Source: Williamsia phyllosphaerae | GTDB taxonomy: Bacteria > Actinomycetota > Actinomycetes > Mycobacteriales > Mycobacteriaceae | Direction: 5' to 3' | Assembly (NCBI RefSeq): GCF_014635305.1 | Contig: NZ_BMCS01000001.1 | Location: 496,001-560,000 of the forward strand | DNA length: 64,000 nt | Part shown: positions 52,822 through 61,390 of the stretch, in pieces | Layout: every line of letters starts with the position of its first letter | Numbering within the stretch: the first letter of the stretch is position 1 | The notes under the pieces: model-generated | Databases searched by the model: none | Told to the model about the DNA's origin: nothing | The model's input: only the letters and a program-made list of their open reading frames with translations | Program-made: the position numbers and the translations under genes

Positions 52822-53253
52822 TCAGTCGACAGCCGGGAGCACGTCGGTGATCGGGGTGTTCTGACCGCCGGCGAGCCACCATCGATCGTCACGTCGCACG
52901 AGCACGTACATCGCCATCTCCGAGAAGGCGCCGTTGACGGCACGCCTGCGGATCTGCGCGATCACGACGTCGTCGGTGGGTGCCGACGCCTGGGCGAGTT
53001 CGAACACCGATGCCGGGGACGCCGGCGCACCCGTCAGCTGGGTGCGATGAATCGCGTTGAGGGGGGCGAACCCCTGCAGCACCTGGCCTTTCGGCGATCC
53101 CCACAGGATGTCGCCGGCGAACAGCCCGTCGTAGGTGTCGGCGTCGCCGGTGTCGTGACCACGCTGCAGGTGGTCGATGAGGTCGGTGATCGCGTCACGG
53201 TGATCGCCGCTGTCGAGCGACGGGCGGTGGGTTCGGCCGTTGTGGGTTTCCAT
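52822..53253 (-). CDS. SnoaL-like (NTF2 fold) protein
   Basis: A 143-aa soluble protein. DAITDLIDHLQRGHDTGDADTYDGLFAGDILWGSPKGQVLQGFAPLNAIHR and the closing strands RRAVNGAFSEMAMYVLVRRDDRWWLAGGQNTPI fit the SgcJ/EcaC-like branch of the SnoaL/DUF4440 superfamily, a cone-shaped fold used by many small enzymes and ligand-binding proteins. The substrate cannot be predicted. It is divergent from the VOC gene and follows no clear operon partner. Confidence 0.83.
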   Translation of the reverse strand: METHNGRTHRPSLDSGDHRDAITDLIDHLQRGHDTGDADTYDGLFAGDILWGSPKGQVLQGFAPLNAIHRTQLTGAPASPASVFELAQASAPTDDVVIAQIRRRAVNGAFSEMAMYVLVRRDDRWWLAGGQNTPITDVLPAVD

Positions 53254-53370
53254 GGTGGTGACGGTAGGACCTCAACGCCACTTGAAGTCAATGTCGTCGA
53301 TGACCGATGAGTTCCGACGCCTCGGCGGGTCGGTATCTGTGTGCGGACTCCCCAGACGAAAGGACGACCC

Positions 53371-53724
53371 ATGTCGATAGTGCATCTGCTCGCAGTGGTG
53401 CCCGTGTCCGACCTCCCGACCGCGAACAGCTGGTACGAGAGGCTCTTCGGTCGGCCCGCCGACAACAACCCCATGCCGAGCCTGGTCGAGTGGCAGGTCA
53501 CCGACCACGGATGGGTACAGGTCAGCGTCGACACCGGAAGAGCCGGATCGGGCCTGCTGAACCTCGCCGTCGACGACATCGACGCGCATGTGGCCGAGAT
53601 GGCGGCGCGGGGATTGGTCACCGGCGAGATCCAGACCGTGACGAAGGGCGTTCAGCTCTCGGCCATCACCGACCCCGACGGCAACACGATCACCGTCATC
53701 GGCAGCTTCCGCGAGAAGTACTGA
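53371..53724 (+). CDS. VOC (glyoxalase/bleomycin resistance) family protein
   Basis: A 117-aa single-module protein (MSIVHLLAVVPVSDLPTANSWYERLFGRPADNNPMPSLVEWQV) ending AITDPDGNTITVIGSF, the two halves of one VOC domain. ATG 53371 has AAGGA 7 nt upstream. Such proteins act as dimers in metal-dependent isomerisation, ring cleavage or antibiotic binding; metal residues are not fully conserved here, so function is open. It converges on the TetR gene with a 3-bp gap. Confidence 0.85.
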   Translation: MSIVHLLAVVPVSDLPTANSWYERLFGRPADNNPMPSLVEWQVTDHGWVQVSVDTGRAGSGLLNLAVDDIDAHVAEMAARGLVTGEIQTVTKGVQLSAITDPDGNTITVIGSFREKY

Positions 53725-53727
53725 GAG

Positions 53728-54384
53728 TCAGATGTCTTTGACCGCGACGCGGAAAGCGTCGTAGGTCGACTGCAGCGCCTCGGCGCGTGCGGCCTGGCTG
53801 CCCGACTGCGCTCCCGCGCCGCACAACTTGTCCATGGCCAGGTGCATCAGCGACAACCACACGGTCGCGATGACGCGCACCTGCGTGTCGTCGGTGCTCG
53901 CACCGGTGCGTTCGGCGATCTTCTCGCTGAGGCGGCGGAACTTGATCTCACCCATCTCGGCGCTGCGGCCACTCACCGACGGCGATGACTGCGCGATGCG
54001 GTTCATCACCTCGAAGCGGTCGAGGTCGACGCTGGAGATCTCCGGACATCCGCCACACATCACCGAGAGGTGCGCGTCGAGCAGAGCCTGGAACTCGTTG
54101 CCGGTGCGTGGCTGAGCGTCCATCGCGGCCGCGACGGCGGCGACCATGTCGTCGATGGGGGCGAGGATGACGTCCTCTTTGGTCGCGAAGTAGCGGTTGA
54201 ACGTGCGCGGCGAGATGTCTGCGGCGTCGGAGATCTGCTCGACCGTGGTCGCGTCGAACCCCTGCGAATCGCACAGTTCGAGGGCGACATCGATCAACCG
54301 AGCCTGCGTCTGTACCTTCTTGCGCTCACGCAGACCGGCTCTGGCCTGCGGCTTCTCGGTATCCACCACCGTCACGAGCCCCAT
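53728..54384 (-). CDS. TetR-family regulator of the divergent MFS efflux gene
   Basis: A 218-aa regulator. The N-terminal helix-turn-helix is RLIDVALELCDSQGFDATTVEQISDAADISPRTFNRYFATKEDVIL; the C-terminal ligand domain is helical (VIATVWLSLMHLAMDKLCG). ATG 54384 (MGLVTVVDTEKPQ) is preferred; the frame is open to 54423. It is divergent from the MFS transporter with 136 bp between starts, which holds an inverted repeat suited to TetR binding, the standard layout of a drug-responsive efflux pair. Confidence 0.88.
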   Translation of the reverse strand: MGLVTVVDTEKPQARAGLRERKKVQTQARLIDVALELCDSQGFDATTVEQISDAADISPRTFNRYFATKEDVILAPIDDMVAAVAAAMDAQPRTGNEFQALLDAHLSVMCGGCPEISSVDLDRFEVMNRIAQSSPSVSGRSAEMGEIKFRRLSEKIAERTGASTDDTQVRVIATVWLSLMHLAMDKLCGAGAQSGSQAARAEALQSTYDAFRVAVKDI

Positions 54385-54444
54385 CGTACCCGTCCGAGGG
54401 AGACAAGCGCCGCAAACCGTCAAATGTCACTCGCCGCCTTCTGG

Positions 54445-54460
54445 CACTTGACGCCAAGTG
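54445..54460. promoter_or_regulatory. Inverted repeat, candidate TetR operator
   Basis: CACTTG-ACGC-CAAGTG, 6-bp perfect arms, 76 bp before the MFS GTG and 61 bp before the TetR ATG. A further TGTCAC at 54425 may extend the site. Confidence 0.55.
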
Positions 54461-54520
54461 TCTGACCCTGCCACTATTGCCGGGCGCCGCCTGGCACACC
54501 CTCTCCAGATTCGAGGAATC

Positions 54521-56038
54521 GTGGCACTCACCAATCCCCCAGAACTCGACGACACCGAACTCGACACGACTCGGTCGGTCGACACGTCGGCCACCGAGCC
54601 GAAGAGCAACCGCAAGTGGTGGGCGCTGGGCATCATCGCCCTGGCGCAGCTGATGGTCGTCCTCGACGCCACCATCATCACCATCGCGCTGCCGTTCGCC
54701 CAGACCGATCTCGGCATCTCCGACGCCAACCGCCAATGGGCCCTGACCGCCTACACGCTGCTGTTCGGCGGACTGCTGCTCCTCGGCGGTCGCATGGCCG
54801 ACTACCTCGGACGCCGCAAGATGTTCCTCATCGGACTCGCCGGCTTCGCATTGTCCTCGGCCGCAGCGGGACTCGCCTGGAACGGGGCGTCGTTCTTCGC
54901 CGGCCGCGCCCTGCAGGGCGTCTTCGCCGCGATGCTCGCGCCCGCGGCCCTGTCGCTGATCACCGTGACGTTCGTCGAGCAGAAGGAACGTGCCCGGGCA
55001 CTCGCCGTCTACGCCGGCGTCTCCGGTGGTGGAGCGGCGATCGGCCTGATCGCGGGTGGTGCACTGACCGAGTACTTCTCGTGGCGCTGGACCCTGCTCA
55101 TCAACACCCCGATCGCCCTGATCGCCGCCATCGGCGGACTGATCCTGGTCATCCGCGACAAGCCCGTCACCCGACGCGGCGGCTACGACCTGCCCGGCGC
55201 GGTGACGGTAACCGCAGCTCTGGTCAGCCTGGTCTACGGCTTCACCAAGGCCGCCGAATCCGGTTGGGGCGCAGCATCGACGGTGTCGCTGCTCATCGCA
55301 GGCGTCGTGCTCCTCGCCGCGTTCATCGCCATCGAGATGCGCGTGTCGAATCCGTTGCTGCCGCTGCGGATCCCGGGTGAGATCAACCGCGGCGGCGCGT
55401 TCCTGATCTCGTTCATCGTGCCCATCCCCATGTTCGCGATGTTCCTGTTCCTCAGCTACTACTTCCAGAACACGCTCGGTGAGACCCCGCTTCGCACCGG
55501 CGTCCTGTTCCTTCCGTTCCCGATCTTCATCGTGATCGGTGCCGGACTGGCCAGCTCGCTGCTCCCGCGCTTCGGACCACGCGCCCTGCTGGTGGGCGGA
55601 TCGGCGTTGGCCACCGCGGGCCTGCTGTACCTGGCCCAGCTCGACACCGACTCGACCTGGCTGGTGAACGTGCTCCCCGCGATGATCCTGATCGCCGCGG
55701 GTATGGGTCTGGTGTTCGTCTCGATGCAGACGGTTGCGCTGCACCGCGTCGACGCCGACGACTCGGGCGTGGCCAGTGCGCTGGTCAACACGACCCAGCA
55801 GATCGGTGGCTCGATCGGGCTGGCGCTGCTGAGCACGATCGTGGCGCAGGTGTTCGCCGGACGGCCGAACACCGACACCCCGCAGGGCCTGACGGAGGCG
55901 AACATCTTCAGCTACGACGTCGCGTTCTACTCCGGCGCGGGCTTCATGGCCGTGGCGCTGGTGGTCGCGCTGTTCACCATCCGGATGCGCAAGCAGGATC
56001 TGGCCGACGAGTCACCCGACCCCCTGCTCGTCGCCTGA
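54521..56038 (+). CDS. MFS drug efflux transporter, DHA2 (14-helix) family
   Basis: A 505-aa proton antiporter. GTG 54521 has GAGGA 4 nt upstream. Motif D1 LAQLMVVLDATIITIALPFAQTDLG, motif A GGRMADYLGRRKMFLIG and motif C-like GVSGGGAAIGLIAGGALTEYFSWRW are those of DHA2 drug:H+ antiporters such as EmrB/QacA. Fourteen hydrophobic segments can be counted approximately. It probably exports toxic hydrophobic compounds under control of the divergent TetR protein. A strong terminator follows. Confidence 0.92.
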   Translation: MALTNPPELDDTELDTTRSVDTSATEPKSNRKWWALGIIALAQLMVVLDATIITIALPFAQTDLGISDANRQWALTAYTLLFGGLLLLGGRMADYLGRRKMFLIGLAGFALSSAAAGLAWNGASFFAGRALQGVFAAMLAPAALSLITVTFVEQKERARALAVYAGVSGGGAAIGLIAGGALTEYFSWRWTLLINTPIALIAAIGGLILVIRDKPVTRRGGYDLPGAVTVTAALVSLVYGFTKAAESGWGAASTVSLLIAGVVLLAAFIAIEMRVSNPLLPLRIPGEINRGGAFLISFIVPIPMFAMFLFLSYYFQNTLGETPLRTGVLFLPFPIFIVIGAGLASSLLPRFGPRALLVGGSALATAGLLYLAQLDTDSTWLVNVLPAMILIAAGMGLVFVSMQTVALHRVDADDSGVASALVNTTQQIGGSIGLALLSTIVAQVFAGRPNTDTPQGLTEANIFSYDVAFYSGAGFMAVALVVALFTIRMRKQDLADESPDPLLVA

Positions 56039-56054
56039 CCCACACACGGGAACA

Positions 56055-56092
56055 ACGAAGGGCCGCCTCGATAAAACGGGGCGGCCCTTCGT
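56055..56092. terminator. Hairpin terminator between MFS and SDR genes
   Basis: 13-bp perfect arms (ACGAAGGGCCGCC and complement) with a 12-nt loop, followed by GTTTCGT. It serves the two convergent genes. Confidence 0.85.
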
Positions 56093-56104
56093 GTTTCGTC
56101 AGAC

Positions 56105-56887
56105 CTACTCGACGTGCGGTTGTCCCGTCGACGCGCTCGTACCGCCGTCGACCGTGAGCATCGTGCCGGTGATGTAGCGGGCATCGTCGGACGCCAGGAA
56201 CAACACCGCGGGCGCGACGTCGTCGGGCTCACCCGGGCGGCCCAGCGCGATGCGATTGACGAACGGGGCCAACGACTTCTCGTCACGACCCATCCCCTCG
56301 GTCATCTCGGTGAGCGTGAACGCGGGGCCGACCGCGTTGACCCGCACACCACGGCCGCCGTAATCCAGGGCCAGCGAACGCACGAACCCGTTCACCGCGT
56401 GCTTGGTGGCGTTGTAGGCCGCCTGCCCCCAGTCGCCGCCGATCCCGGACACCGACGACACCGCGATGAAGTTGCCACCGGTCTTCACCAGTTCCGGCAG
56501 CGTCGCCTGCGCGACGTGCACGAAGCCGTCGATGTTGACCCCGCGCAGCAGTGCCCAGCTGTCGTCGGACATGTCGACGATGTCGCCGCCGCCATCGTGG
56601 ACACCGGCGTTGCTGATGACGACGTCGATGCGGCCGAACTCGTCGAGGGTCGCCGCGACGAGGGCGTCGACGTCCGACCGCGTCGACACGTCACCGGTGA
56701 CCACAAGGGCGTGCCCTTCGGCGGCGTCGCCGACCGTCTCCTCCAACGGATCGCGACGGCGACCCGAGACGACGACCTTTGCGCCGTTGGCGAGGAACGC
56801 CCGGGCGATCGATCGCCCGATGCCGGTCCCGGCGCCGGTGATGATCACGACCCTGTCGCTGACCGCGTATGTGTTGGTGGTGCTCAT
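56105..56887 (-). CDS. Short-chain dehydrogenase/reductase
   Basis: A 260-aa classical SDR: VIITGAGTGIGRSIARAF cofactor loop, VISNAGVHDGGG, catalytic Ser in IAVSSVSGIGG and YNATKHAVNGF (Tyr and Lys), and the RVNAVGPAFTLTEMTEGM C-terminal loop. ATG 56887 overlaps the stop of the upstream SDR gene (ATGA) and has GGAGG 10 nt upstream, so the two SDRs form an operon divergent from the HxlR gene. Substrate unknown; 3-oxoacyl-ACP reductase-like enzymes and alcohol dehydrogenases share this pattern. Confidence 0.9.
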   Translation of the reverse strand: MSTTNTYAVSDRVVIITGAGTGIGRSIARAFLANGAKVVVSGRRRDPLEETVGDAAEGHALVVTGDVSTRSDVDALVAATLDEFGRIDVVISNAGVHDGGGDIVDMSDDSWALLRGVNIDGFVHVAQATLPELVKTGGNFIAVSSVSGIGGDWGQAAYNATKHAVNGFVRSLALDYGGRGVRVNAVGPAFTLTEMTEGMGRDEKSLAPFVNRIALGRPGEPDDVAPAVLFLASDDARYITGTMLTVDGGTSASTGQPHVE

Positions 56888-57603
56888 GCGCTGCGTGCGC
56901 CTCCTTCGACGTGAATGGTCTCGCCGCTGACGAACCCGGCGGTCAACAACCATGTTGCCGCATCGACGATGTCGGCGGTCGTGCCGACGCGGCGGGCCGG
57001 GATGCTGCCCGCGACGCCGTCGAAGAGGGCGGCCCGGTCGGATTCAGGCATACCGTCCCACGTACCGGAGTCGATGATGCCCGGGGAGATCGCGTTGACG
57101 CGGATGGGTGCGAGCTCCTTCGCGAGGTGGCTCACCGCGAACGACACCGCGCCGTTGGTGATGCCCATGATCGCTTTGCCCGGCGCCGGCTTCCACGCCG
57201 CGACACCGGAGAACAGGACGATCGAGCCCGTCGCCGGCATCGCGGGAGCGAAGTGCTTGGCCAGCATCAGCGGGCCGATCACCTTCGCCTCGAACGCGGT
57301 GACCACCTTGTCGTGGTCGAGGGCGGTCACCGGGACGTTGTGATGGGCCGCCGCGGTGGCGACGATGTGGTCGACGCCGCCTAGCTCGGCGGCGGCCGCC
57401 GCGATGCTCGACTCGTCGGTGATGTCGATGCTGATGCCGCGGGCGTTCTCCAGACCGGCGGCCGCGGTCACCGCGGCGTCACCGTCGCGCGCCCCGATGA
57501 CGACGTGGGCGCCCAGTTCGGCAGCGCGCGTCGCGATCGCCAGTCCCAGGTTCTTCGCACCGCCGACCACCAGTACCGTCTGCCCGTCCAGTGTCTGTGC
57601 CAT
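56884..57603 (-). CDS. Short-chain dehydrogenase/reductase-like protein, atypical active site
   Basis: A 239-aa SDR-fold protein with the loop VLVVGGAKNLGLAIATRA, the middle strand HIVATAAAHHNVP (instead of NNAG) and IVLFSGVAAWKPAPGKAIMGITNGAVSFAVSHLAKELAP, where the usual YxxxK is replaced by a segment without the Tyr. ISPGIIDSGTWDGM and FVSGETIHVEGG close the fold. The altered catalytic residues suggest a changed or lost dehydrogenase activity. ATG 57603 has AGGAGG 7 nt upstream. First gene of the SDR pair, divergent from HxlR. Confidence 0.85.
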   Translation of the reverse strand: MAQTLDGQTVLVVGGAKNLGLAIATRAAELGAHVVIGARDGDAAVTAAAGLENARGISIDITDESSIAAAAAELGGVDHIVATAAAHHNVPVTALDHDKVVTAFEAKVIGPLMLAKHFAPAMPATGSIVLFSGVAAWKPAPGKAIMGITNGAVSFAVSHLAKELAPIRVNAISPGIIDSGTWDGMPESDRAALFDGVAGSIPARRVGTTADIVDAATWLLTAGFVSGETIHVEGGARSA

Positions 57604-57624
57604 GTCCGTTCCTCCTGTGATGTC

Positions 57625-57667
57625 GTACTGTTTCCAGGGAGAACGGTATGTATTTGATACCGGTATC
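57625..57667. promoter_or_regulatory. Inverted repeats between SDR operon and HxlR gene
   Basis: TACTGTT (57626) pairs imperfectly with AACGGTA (57642), and a perfect 12-bp palindrome GATACCGGTATC lies at 57656-57667. Two such GTA/TAC-rich sites in a 100-bp divergent promoter suit an HxlR-type redox or ligand-responsive repressor. Confidence 0.5.
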
Positions 57668-57703
57668 TACAACGAAACCGTCGCCCACCTGGAGGGACAC
57701 CTG

Positions 57704-58078
57704 ATGTCGAAGGCCTACAACGTCATGGCGCCGACATGTCCGAGTCGCGTCGTGCTGCATCGGATCGGCGCCCGGTGGACGGTCTTCGTCGTGACCGCGC
57801 TGGCGCCGGGCCCGATGCGGTTCAGCGAGTTGAAGACCCATATCCAGGGCATCACGCCCAAGGTCCTCACCGAGACGCTGCGCGCGTTGCACCACGACGG
57901 ACTGGTGGACCGGAAGGACTTCGGCGGCCAACCGCCGCACGTGGAGTACGCGCTGACCGACCTCGGACGATCGCTGCTGGAGCCGCTGGCCGCGGTCCGC
58001 GCCTGGGCGGAGTCGCATGTGCCCGAGGTGCAGGCCGCGAACGCCCGAAACAGCGACGCCCGGCACGACGTCGGATGA
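57704..58078 (+). CDS. HxlR-family transcriptional regulator
   Basis: A 124-aa winged-helix regulator. ATG 57704 (MSKAYNVMAPTCPSR) has GGAGG 8-9 nt upstream. The core TCPSRVVLHRIGARWTVFVVTALAPGPMRFSELKTHIQGITPKVLTETLRALHHDGLVDR contains the single N-terminal Cys typical of thiol-sensing HxlR proteins, and YALTDLGRSLLEPLAAVRAW ends the domain. It is divergent from the two SDR genes and likely represses them until an electrophile or ligand is present. Confidence 0.9.
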   Translation: MSKAYNVMAPTCPSRVVLHRIGARWTVFVVTALAPGPMRFSELKTHIQGITPKVLTETLRALHHDGLVDRKDFGGQPPHVEYALTDLGRSLLEPLAAVRAWAESHVPEVQAANARNSDARHDVG

Positions 58079-58119
58079 GACGTCGCACCGGGCGCTGTGT
58101 CGTGCGGGTCGGGTCGGGT

Positions 58120-60684
58120 CTAGCCCAGGACCAGGCTCTCGCCGTCGGCGCTGGTGTTGACCGGCACCACGTCGCCGTCGTGGATGTCCCCGGCGAGCAA
58201 CCCGCGGGCGAGTTGGTCACCGATCGACTTCTGCACGAGTCGCCGTAGCGGCCGCGCTCCGTAGAGCGGGTCGAAACCGCGCGCCGCCAACCACTTCTTG
58301 GCGTTGGCCGACACCTCGAGCTGCAGTCGGCGCTGGGCCAGACGCGCGGCCAGCGACCCGATCTGGATCTCGACGATCGACTCGAGTTCGGACTCGTTCA
58401 GTGCGTCGAAGATGACCACGTCGTCGAGCCGGTTGATGAACTCGGGCTTGAAGGCCGACCGCACCGCCGTCATCACCTGGTCCTTGTTTCCCCCCGCGCC
58501 CAGGTTGGACGTGAGGATCAGGATCGTGTTGCGGAAGTCCACCGTCCGCCCTTGGCCGTCGGTGAGGCGTCCCTCGTCGAGCACCTGCAGCAGGATGTCG
58601 AAGACGTCGGGGTGCGCCTTCTCGATCTCGTCGAACAGCACGACCGTGTACGGCCGGCGACGCACCGCCTCGGTGAGCTGACCACCCGACTCGTAACCGA
58701 CGTATCCCGGAGGAGCACCGACGAGCCGTGCGACGCTGTGCTTCTCGCCGTACTCGCTCATGTCGATACGAACCATCGCGTGGTCGTCGTCGAACAGGAA
58801 CTCCGCCAACGCCTTCGCCAGCTCGGTCTTGCCGACACCGGTCGGCCCCAGGAACATGAACGAACCCAGCGGCCGGTTCGGGTCGGCGACACCGGCACGT
58901 GAACGCCGGACCGCGTCGGACACGGCCTCGACCGCCTCACGCTGCCCGACCACGCGGGCGCCGATCTCGTCCTCCATGCGCAGGAGTTTGGTGACCTCGC
59001 CCTCGAGCATGCGGCCGGCGGGGATGCCGGTCCACGCCGAGACGACCTCGGCGACGTCGTCGGGGCCGACCTCTTCCTTGAGCATGACCGAATCGCCTGC
59101 GGGCGCGCTCTTCTCGGCCGCGACTGCGAGCTCTTTCTCCAGCACCGGGATCTGCCCGTAGCGCAGCTCGGCGGCACGTCCGAGATCACCGTCGCGCTCG
59201 GCACGGTCGGATTCACCGCGCAACGACTCCAACTTCTCCTTCAGATCGCGGACACCGTCGATCGCCTGCTTCTCGCCCTGCCAGCGCGCGGAGAGCTCGT
59301 TGAGCTTCTCGCGCTGATCGGCGAGCTCACGCCGCAGCTTCTCGAGTCGCTGCTTCGACGCCTCGTCGGTCTCCTTGTCGAGCGCGACCTCTTCGACCTC
59401 GAGCCGACGCACGATCCGCTCGACCTCGTCGATCTCGACGGGGCGCGAGTCGATCTCCATACGCAGACGCGACGCGGCCTCGTCGACGAGGTCGATGGCC
59501 TTGTCCGGCAGGAACCGTGACGTGATGTAGCGGTCACTGAGCGTCGCCGCGGCCACGAGCGCGGAGTCGGTGATGCGGACACCGTGGTGCACCTCGTAGC
59601 GCTCCTTGAGTCCGCGCAGGATGCCGACCGCGTCCTCCACCGAGGGCTCGCCGACGTAGACCTGCTGGAACCGGCGTTCCAGCGCGGCGTCCTTCTCGAT
59701 GTACTTGCGGTACTCCTCCAGCGTGGTGGCACCGACCAGTCGGAGTTCGCCGCGGGCGAGCATCGGCTTGATCATGTTGCCCGCGTCCATCGCGGAGTCG
59801 CCGGTCGCGCCGGCACCGACGATGGTGTGCAGCTCGTCGATGAAGGTGATGACCTGGCCCGCCGAGCCCTTGATGTCGTCGAGGACGGCCTTGAGCCGCT
59901 CCTCGAACTCGCCCCGGTACTTCGCGCCTGCGACCATCGACGACATGTCGAGGCTGACGACGGTCTTGTCGCGCAGGCTCTCCGGAACGTCGCCGGCGAT
60001 GATGCGCTGGGCCAGCCCCTCGACGATGGCGGTCTTGCCGACGCCGGGTTCACCGATGAGCACCGGGTTGTTCTTGGTACGGCGGCTCAAGACCTGCACC
60101 ACGCGACGGATCTCGGTGTCGCGGCCGATGACCGGGTCGAGCTTGCCCTCCCGGGCCTGCGCGGTGAGGTCGGTGGAGTACTTCTCCAGAGCCTGATACG
60201 TCGATTCCGGATCCGGCGAGGTGACGCGTGCGCTGCCTCGAACGGCCACGAACGCCTCACGCAGGGCCTGCGGGGTGGCGCCGACGTCGTGCAGGAGCTT
60301 GGCCACCTCGGAGTCACCCGTGGCCAGACCGACCACGAGGTGCTCGGTGGAGACGTACTCGTCGTCGAGCTCGCCGGCCAGCTGCTGGGCGGCGGTGATC
60401 GCGGCGATCGTCTCGCGGGTGAGCTGCGGCGCGGAGCTCGCACCGGAGGCGGTCGGCATCCGCGACACCAGGTTCTTGGCCTGCGCCTTCACCGCGGCCG
60501 GGTCGACGCCGACCGCCTTGAGCAGCGGCGATGCGATGCCCTCGGGTTGGTCGAGGAGTTCGACCAACACATGGGCCGGTCGGACATCGGGATTGCCGGC
60601 GGCGGTGGCCGACTGCACCGCGGCCGAGAGTGCGGCCTGCGTCTTCGTCGTCGGGTTGAACCCGCCGGAGTTGGGAGTGGACAT
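58120..60684 (-). CDS. clpB: ATP-dependent disaggregase chaperone ClpB
   Basis: An 854-aa HSP100 chaperone that, with DnaK, pulls proteins out of aggregates. Order: N-terminal Clp repeat domain (1-145), NBD1 with Walker A GEPGVGKT (about 205) and Walker [11 protein letters not shown], arginine fingers in ALERRFQ, the long coiled-coil M domain (about 410-525, [19 protein letters not shown]), NBD2 with GPTGVGKT (about 603) and [15 protein letters not shown], and the small D2 domain ([11 protein letters not shown]). ATG 60684 has AAGG 6-7 nt upstream. The tail ...GESLVLG lacks a ClpP-binding loop, as expected. Length matches mycobacterial ClpB. Confidence 0.97.
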   Translation of the reverse strand: MSTPNSGGFNPTTKTQAALSAAVQSATAAGNPDVRPAHVLVELLDQPEGIASPLLKAVGVDPAAVKAQAKNLVSRMPTASGASSAPQLTRETIAAITAAQQLAGELDDEYVSTEHLVVGLATGDSEVAKLLHDVGATPQALREAFVAVRGSARVTSPDPESTYQALEKYSTDLTAQAREGKLDPVIGRDTEIRRVVQVLSRRTKNNPVLIGEPGVGKTAIVEGLAQRIIAGDVPESLRDKTVVSLDMSSMVAGAKYRGEFEERLKAVLDDIKGSAGQVITFIDELHTIVGAGATGDSAMDAGNMIKPMLARGELRLVGATTLEEYRKYIEKDAALERRFQQVYVGEPSVEDAVGILRGLKERYEVHHGVRITDSALVAAATLSDRYITSRFLPDKAIDLVDEAASRLRMEIDSRPVEIDEVERIVRRLEVEEVALDKETDEASKQRLEKLRRELADQREKLNELSARWQGEKQAIDGVRDLKEKLESLRGESDRAERDGDLGRAAELRYGQIPVLEKELAVAAEKSAPAGDSVMLKEEVGPDDVAEVVSAWTGIPAGRMLEGEVTKLLRMEDEIGARVVGQREAVEAVSDAVRRSRAGVADPNRPLGSFMFLGPTGVGKTELAKALAEFLFDDDHAMVRIDMSEYGEKHSVARLVGAPPGYVGYESGGQLTEAVRRRPYTVVLFDEIEKAHPDVFDILLQVLDEGRLTDGQGRTVDFRNTILILTSNLGAGGNKDQVMTAVRSAFKPEFINRLDDVVIFDALNESELESIVEIQIGSLAARLAQRRLQLEVSANAKKWLAARGFDPLYGARPLRRLVQKSIGDQLARGLLAGDIHDGDVVPVNTSADGESLVLG

Positions 60685-60744
60685 GTGCTCACCTTCCTAG
60701 GTCTTGCGTGAAGTGTCTCGGGCCGAAAGGCCCGTCGAGTTCCT

Positions 60745-60771
60745 CAACGCACGAGGACTTGAGTCTGTTCC
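60745..60771 (-). promoter_or_regulatory. SigH-like promoter of clpB
   Basis: On the minus strand GGAAC (60771-60767), 17 nt, CGTTG (60749-60745), the form of stress sigma factor SigH/SigE promoters in mycobacteria. It overlaps the HspR-type repeat. Confidence 0.6.
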
Positions 60772-60778
60772 GCTCAAC
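60758..60778. promoter_or_regulatory. HAIR element (HspR operator) upstream of clpB
   Basis: CTTGAGT, 7 nt, GCTCAAC: a close match to the HspR inverted repeat CTTGAGT-N7-ACTCAAG. HspR represses dnaK and clpB in actinobacteria. Confidence 0.7.
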
Positions 60779-60842
60779 TATAGGCCGTTGTCGGCCGGCG
60801 GCTCTTCGGCACCGCGCCTGACGACAAAGATGAGGCCGGACA

Positions 60843-61319
60843 TCACCTGCCGGGTCGCGCCCCCGGACCGAGGCGGGGACCCACGCGCTGAGGTGTCAGT
60901 TCGCGGTGTCCATCGCTGCACACCAGTTCCGCTCGCACGCCGGCCCCGCATCCTTGATGAATGACCTCGACCGGAGGGCCGTCAGCGCCGGCCAGCCATC
61001 GGTCACCCCACTGCATGAGGGCGATCATCGCGGGGAACAGTTCCATACCCGCCCGGGTCAGTCGGTACTCGTGTCGCTGACGCGCATGAGGTTCCCGATA
61101 CGGCTCGCGGTACATCAGGTCATGGTCGACCAGGGTGTTGAGGCGGTCGGTCAGAACTGTTCGCGCACAGCCGACCCCGGCGTGGAACTGCTCGAAGCGA
61201 CGCGCGCCGTAGTAGGCCTCGCGCAGCACCTGCATGGTCCACCGGTCTCCGACGATGCCCAACGCCGCTTTCACCGAGCAGTTCTCGGCACTCCACCGAC
61301 TCCGGTCGAATTCCTCCAT
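60843..61319 (-). CDS. HxlR-family transcriptional regulator
   Basis: A 158-aa winged-helix regulator: WSAENCSVKAALGIVGDRWTMQVLREAYYGARRFEQFHAGVGCARTVLTDRLNTLVDHDLMYRE and HEYRLTRAGMELFPAMIALMQWGDRWL. The Cys before the first helix and one in the recognition region (GCART) could sense thiol stress. A 40-residue C-terminal extension with two further cysteines (HQGCGAGVRAELVCSDGH) resembles a small zinc-binding tail seen in this subgroup. It is divergent from an alcohol dehydrogenase gene, with a hyphenated palindrome between them. Confidence 0.88.
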   Translation of the reverse strand: MEEFDRSRWSAENCSVKAALGIVGDRWTMQVLREAYYGARRFEQFHAGVGCARTVLTDRLNTLVDHDLMYREPYREPHARQRHEYRLTRAGMELFPAMIALMQWGDRWLAGADGPPVEVIHQGCGAGVRAELVCSDGHRELTPQRVGPRLGPGARPGR

Positions 61320-61339
61320 CCGTCGACCCTAGCTGAGTA

Positions 61340-61353
61340 GGATATCGCTATCC
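61340..61353. promoter_or_regulatory. Inverted repeat, candidate HxlR operator
   Basis: GGATA-TCGC-TATCC centred between the HxlR gene (start 61319) and the alcohol dehydrogenase gene (start 61391). Confidence 0.5.
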
Positions 61354-61390
61354 AGACCTCCTGGGCCTCGCGGACGAAGGACCACCCCAC

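Noticed and set aside
54326..55744. 472-codon minus frame opposite the MFS transporter
   Set aside because: Antisense shadow, Gln/Arg/Asp-rich with no domain; the + frame has all DHA2 motifs.
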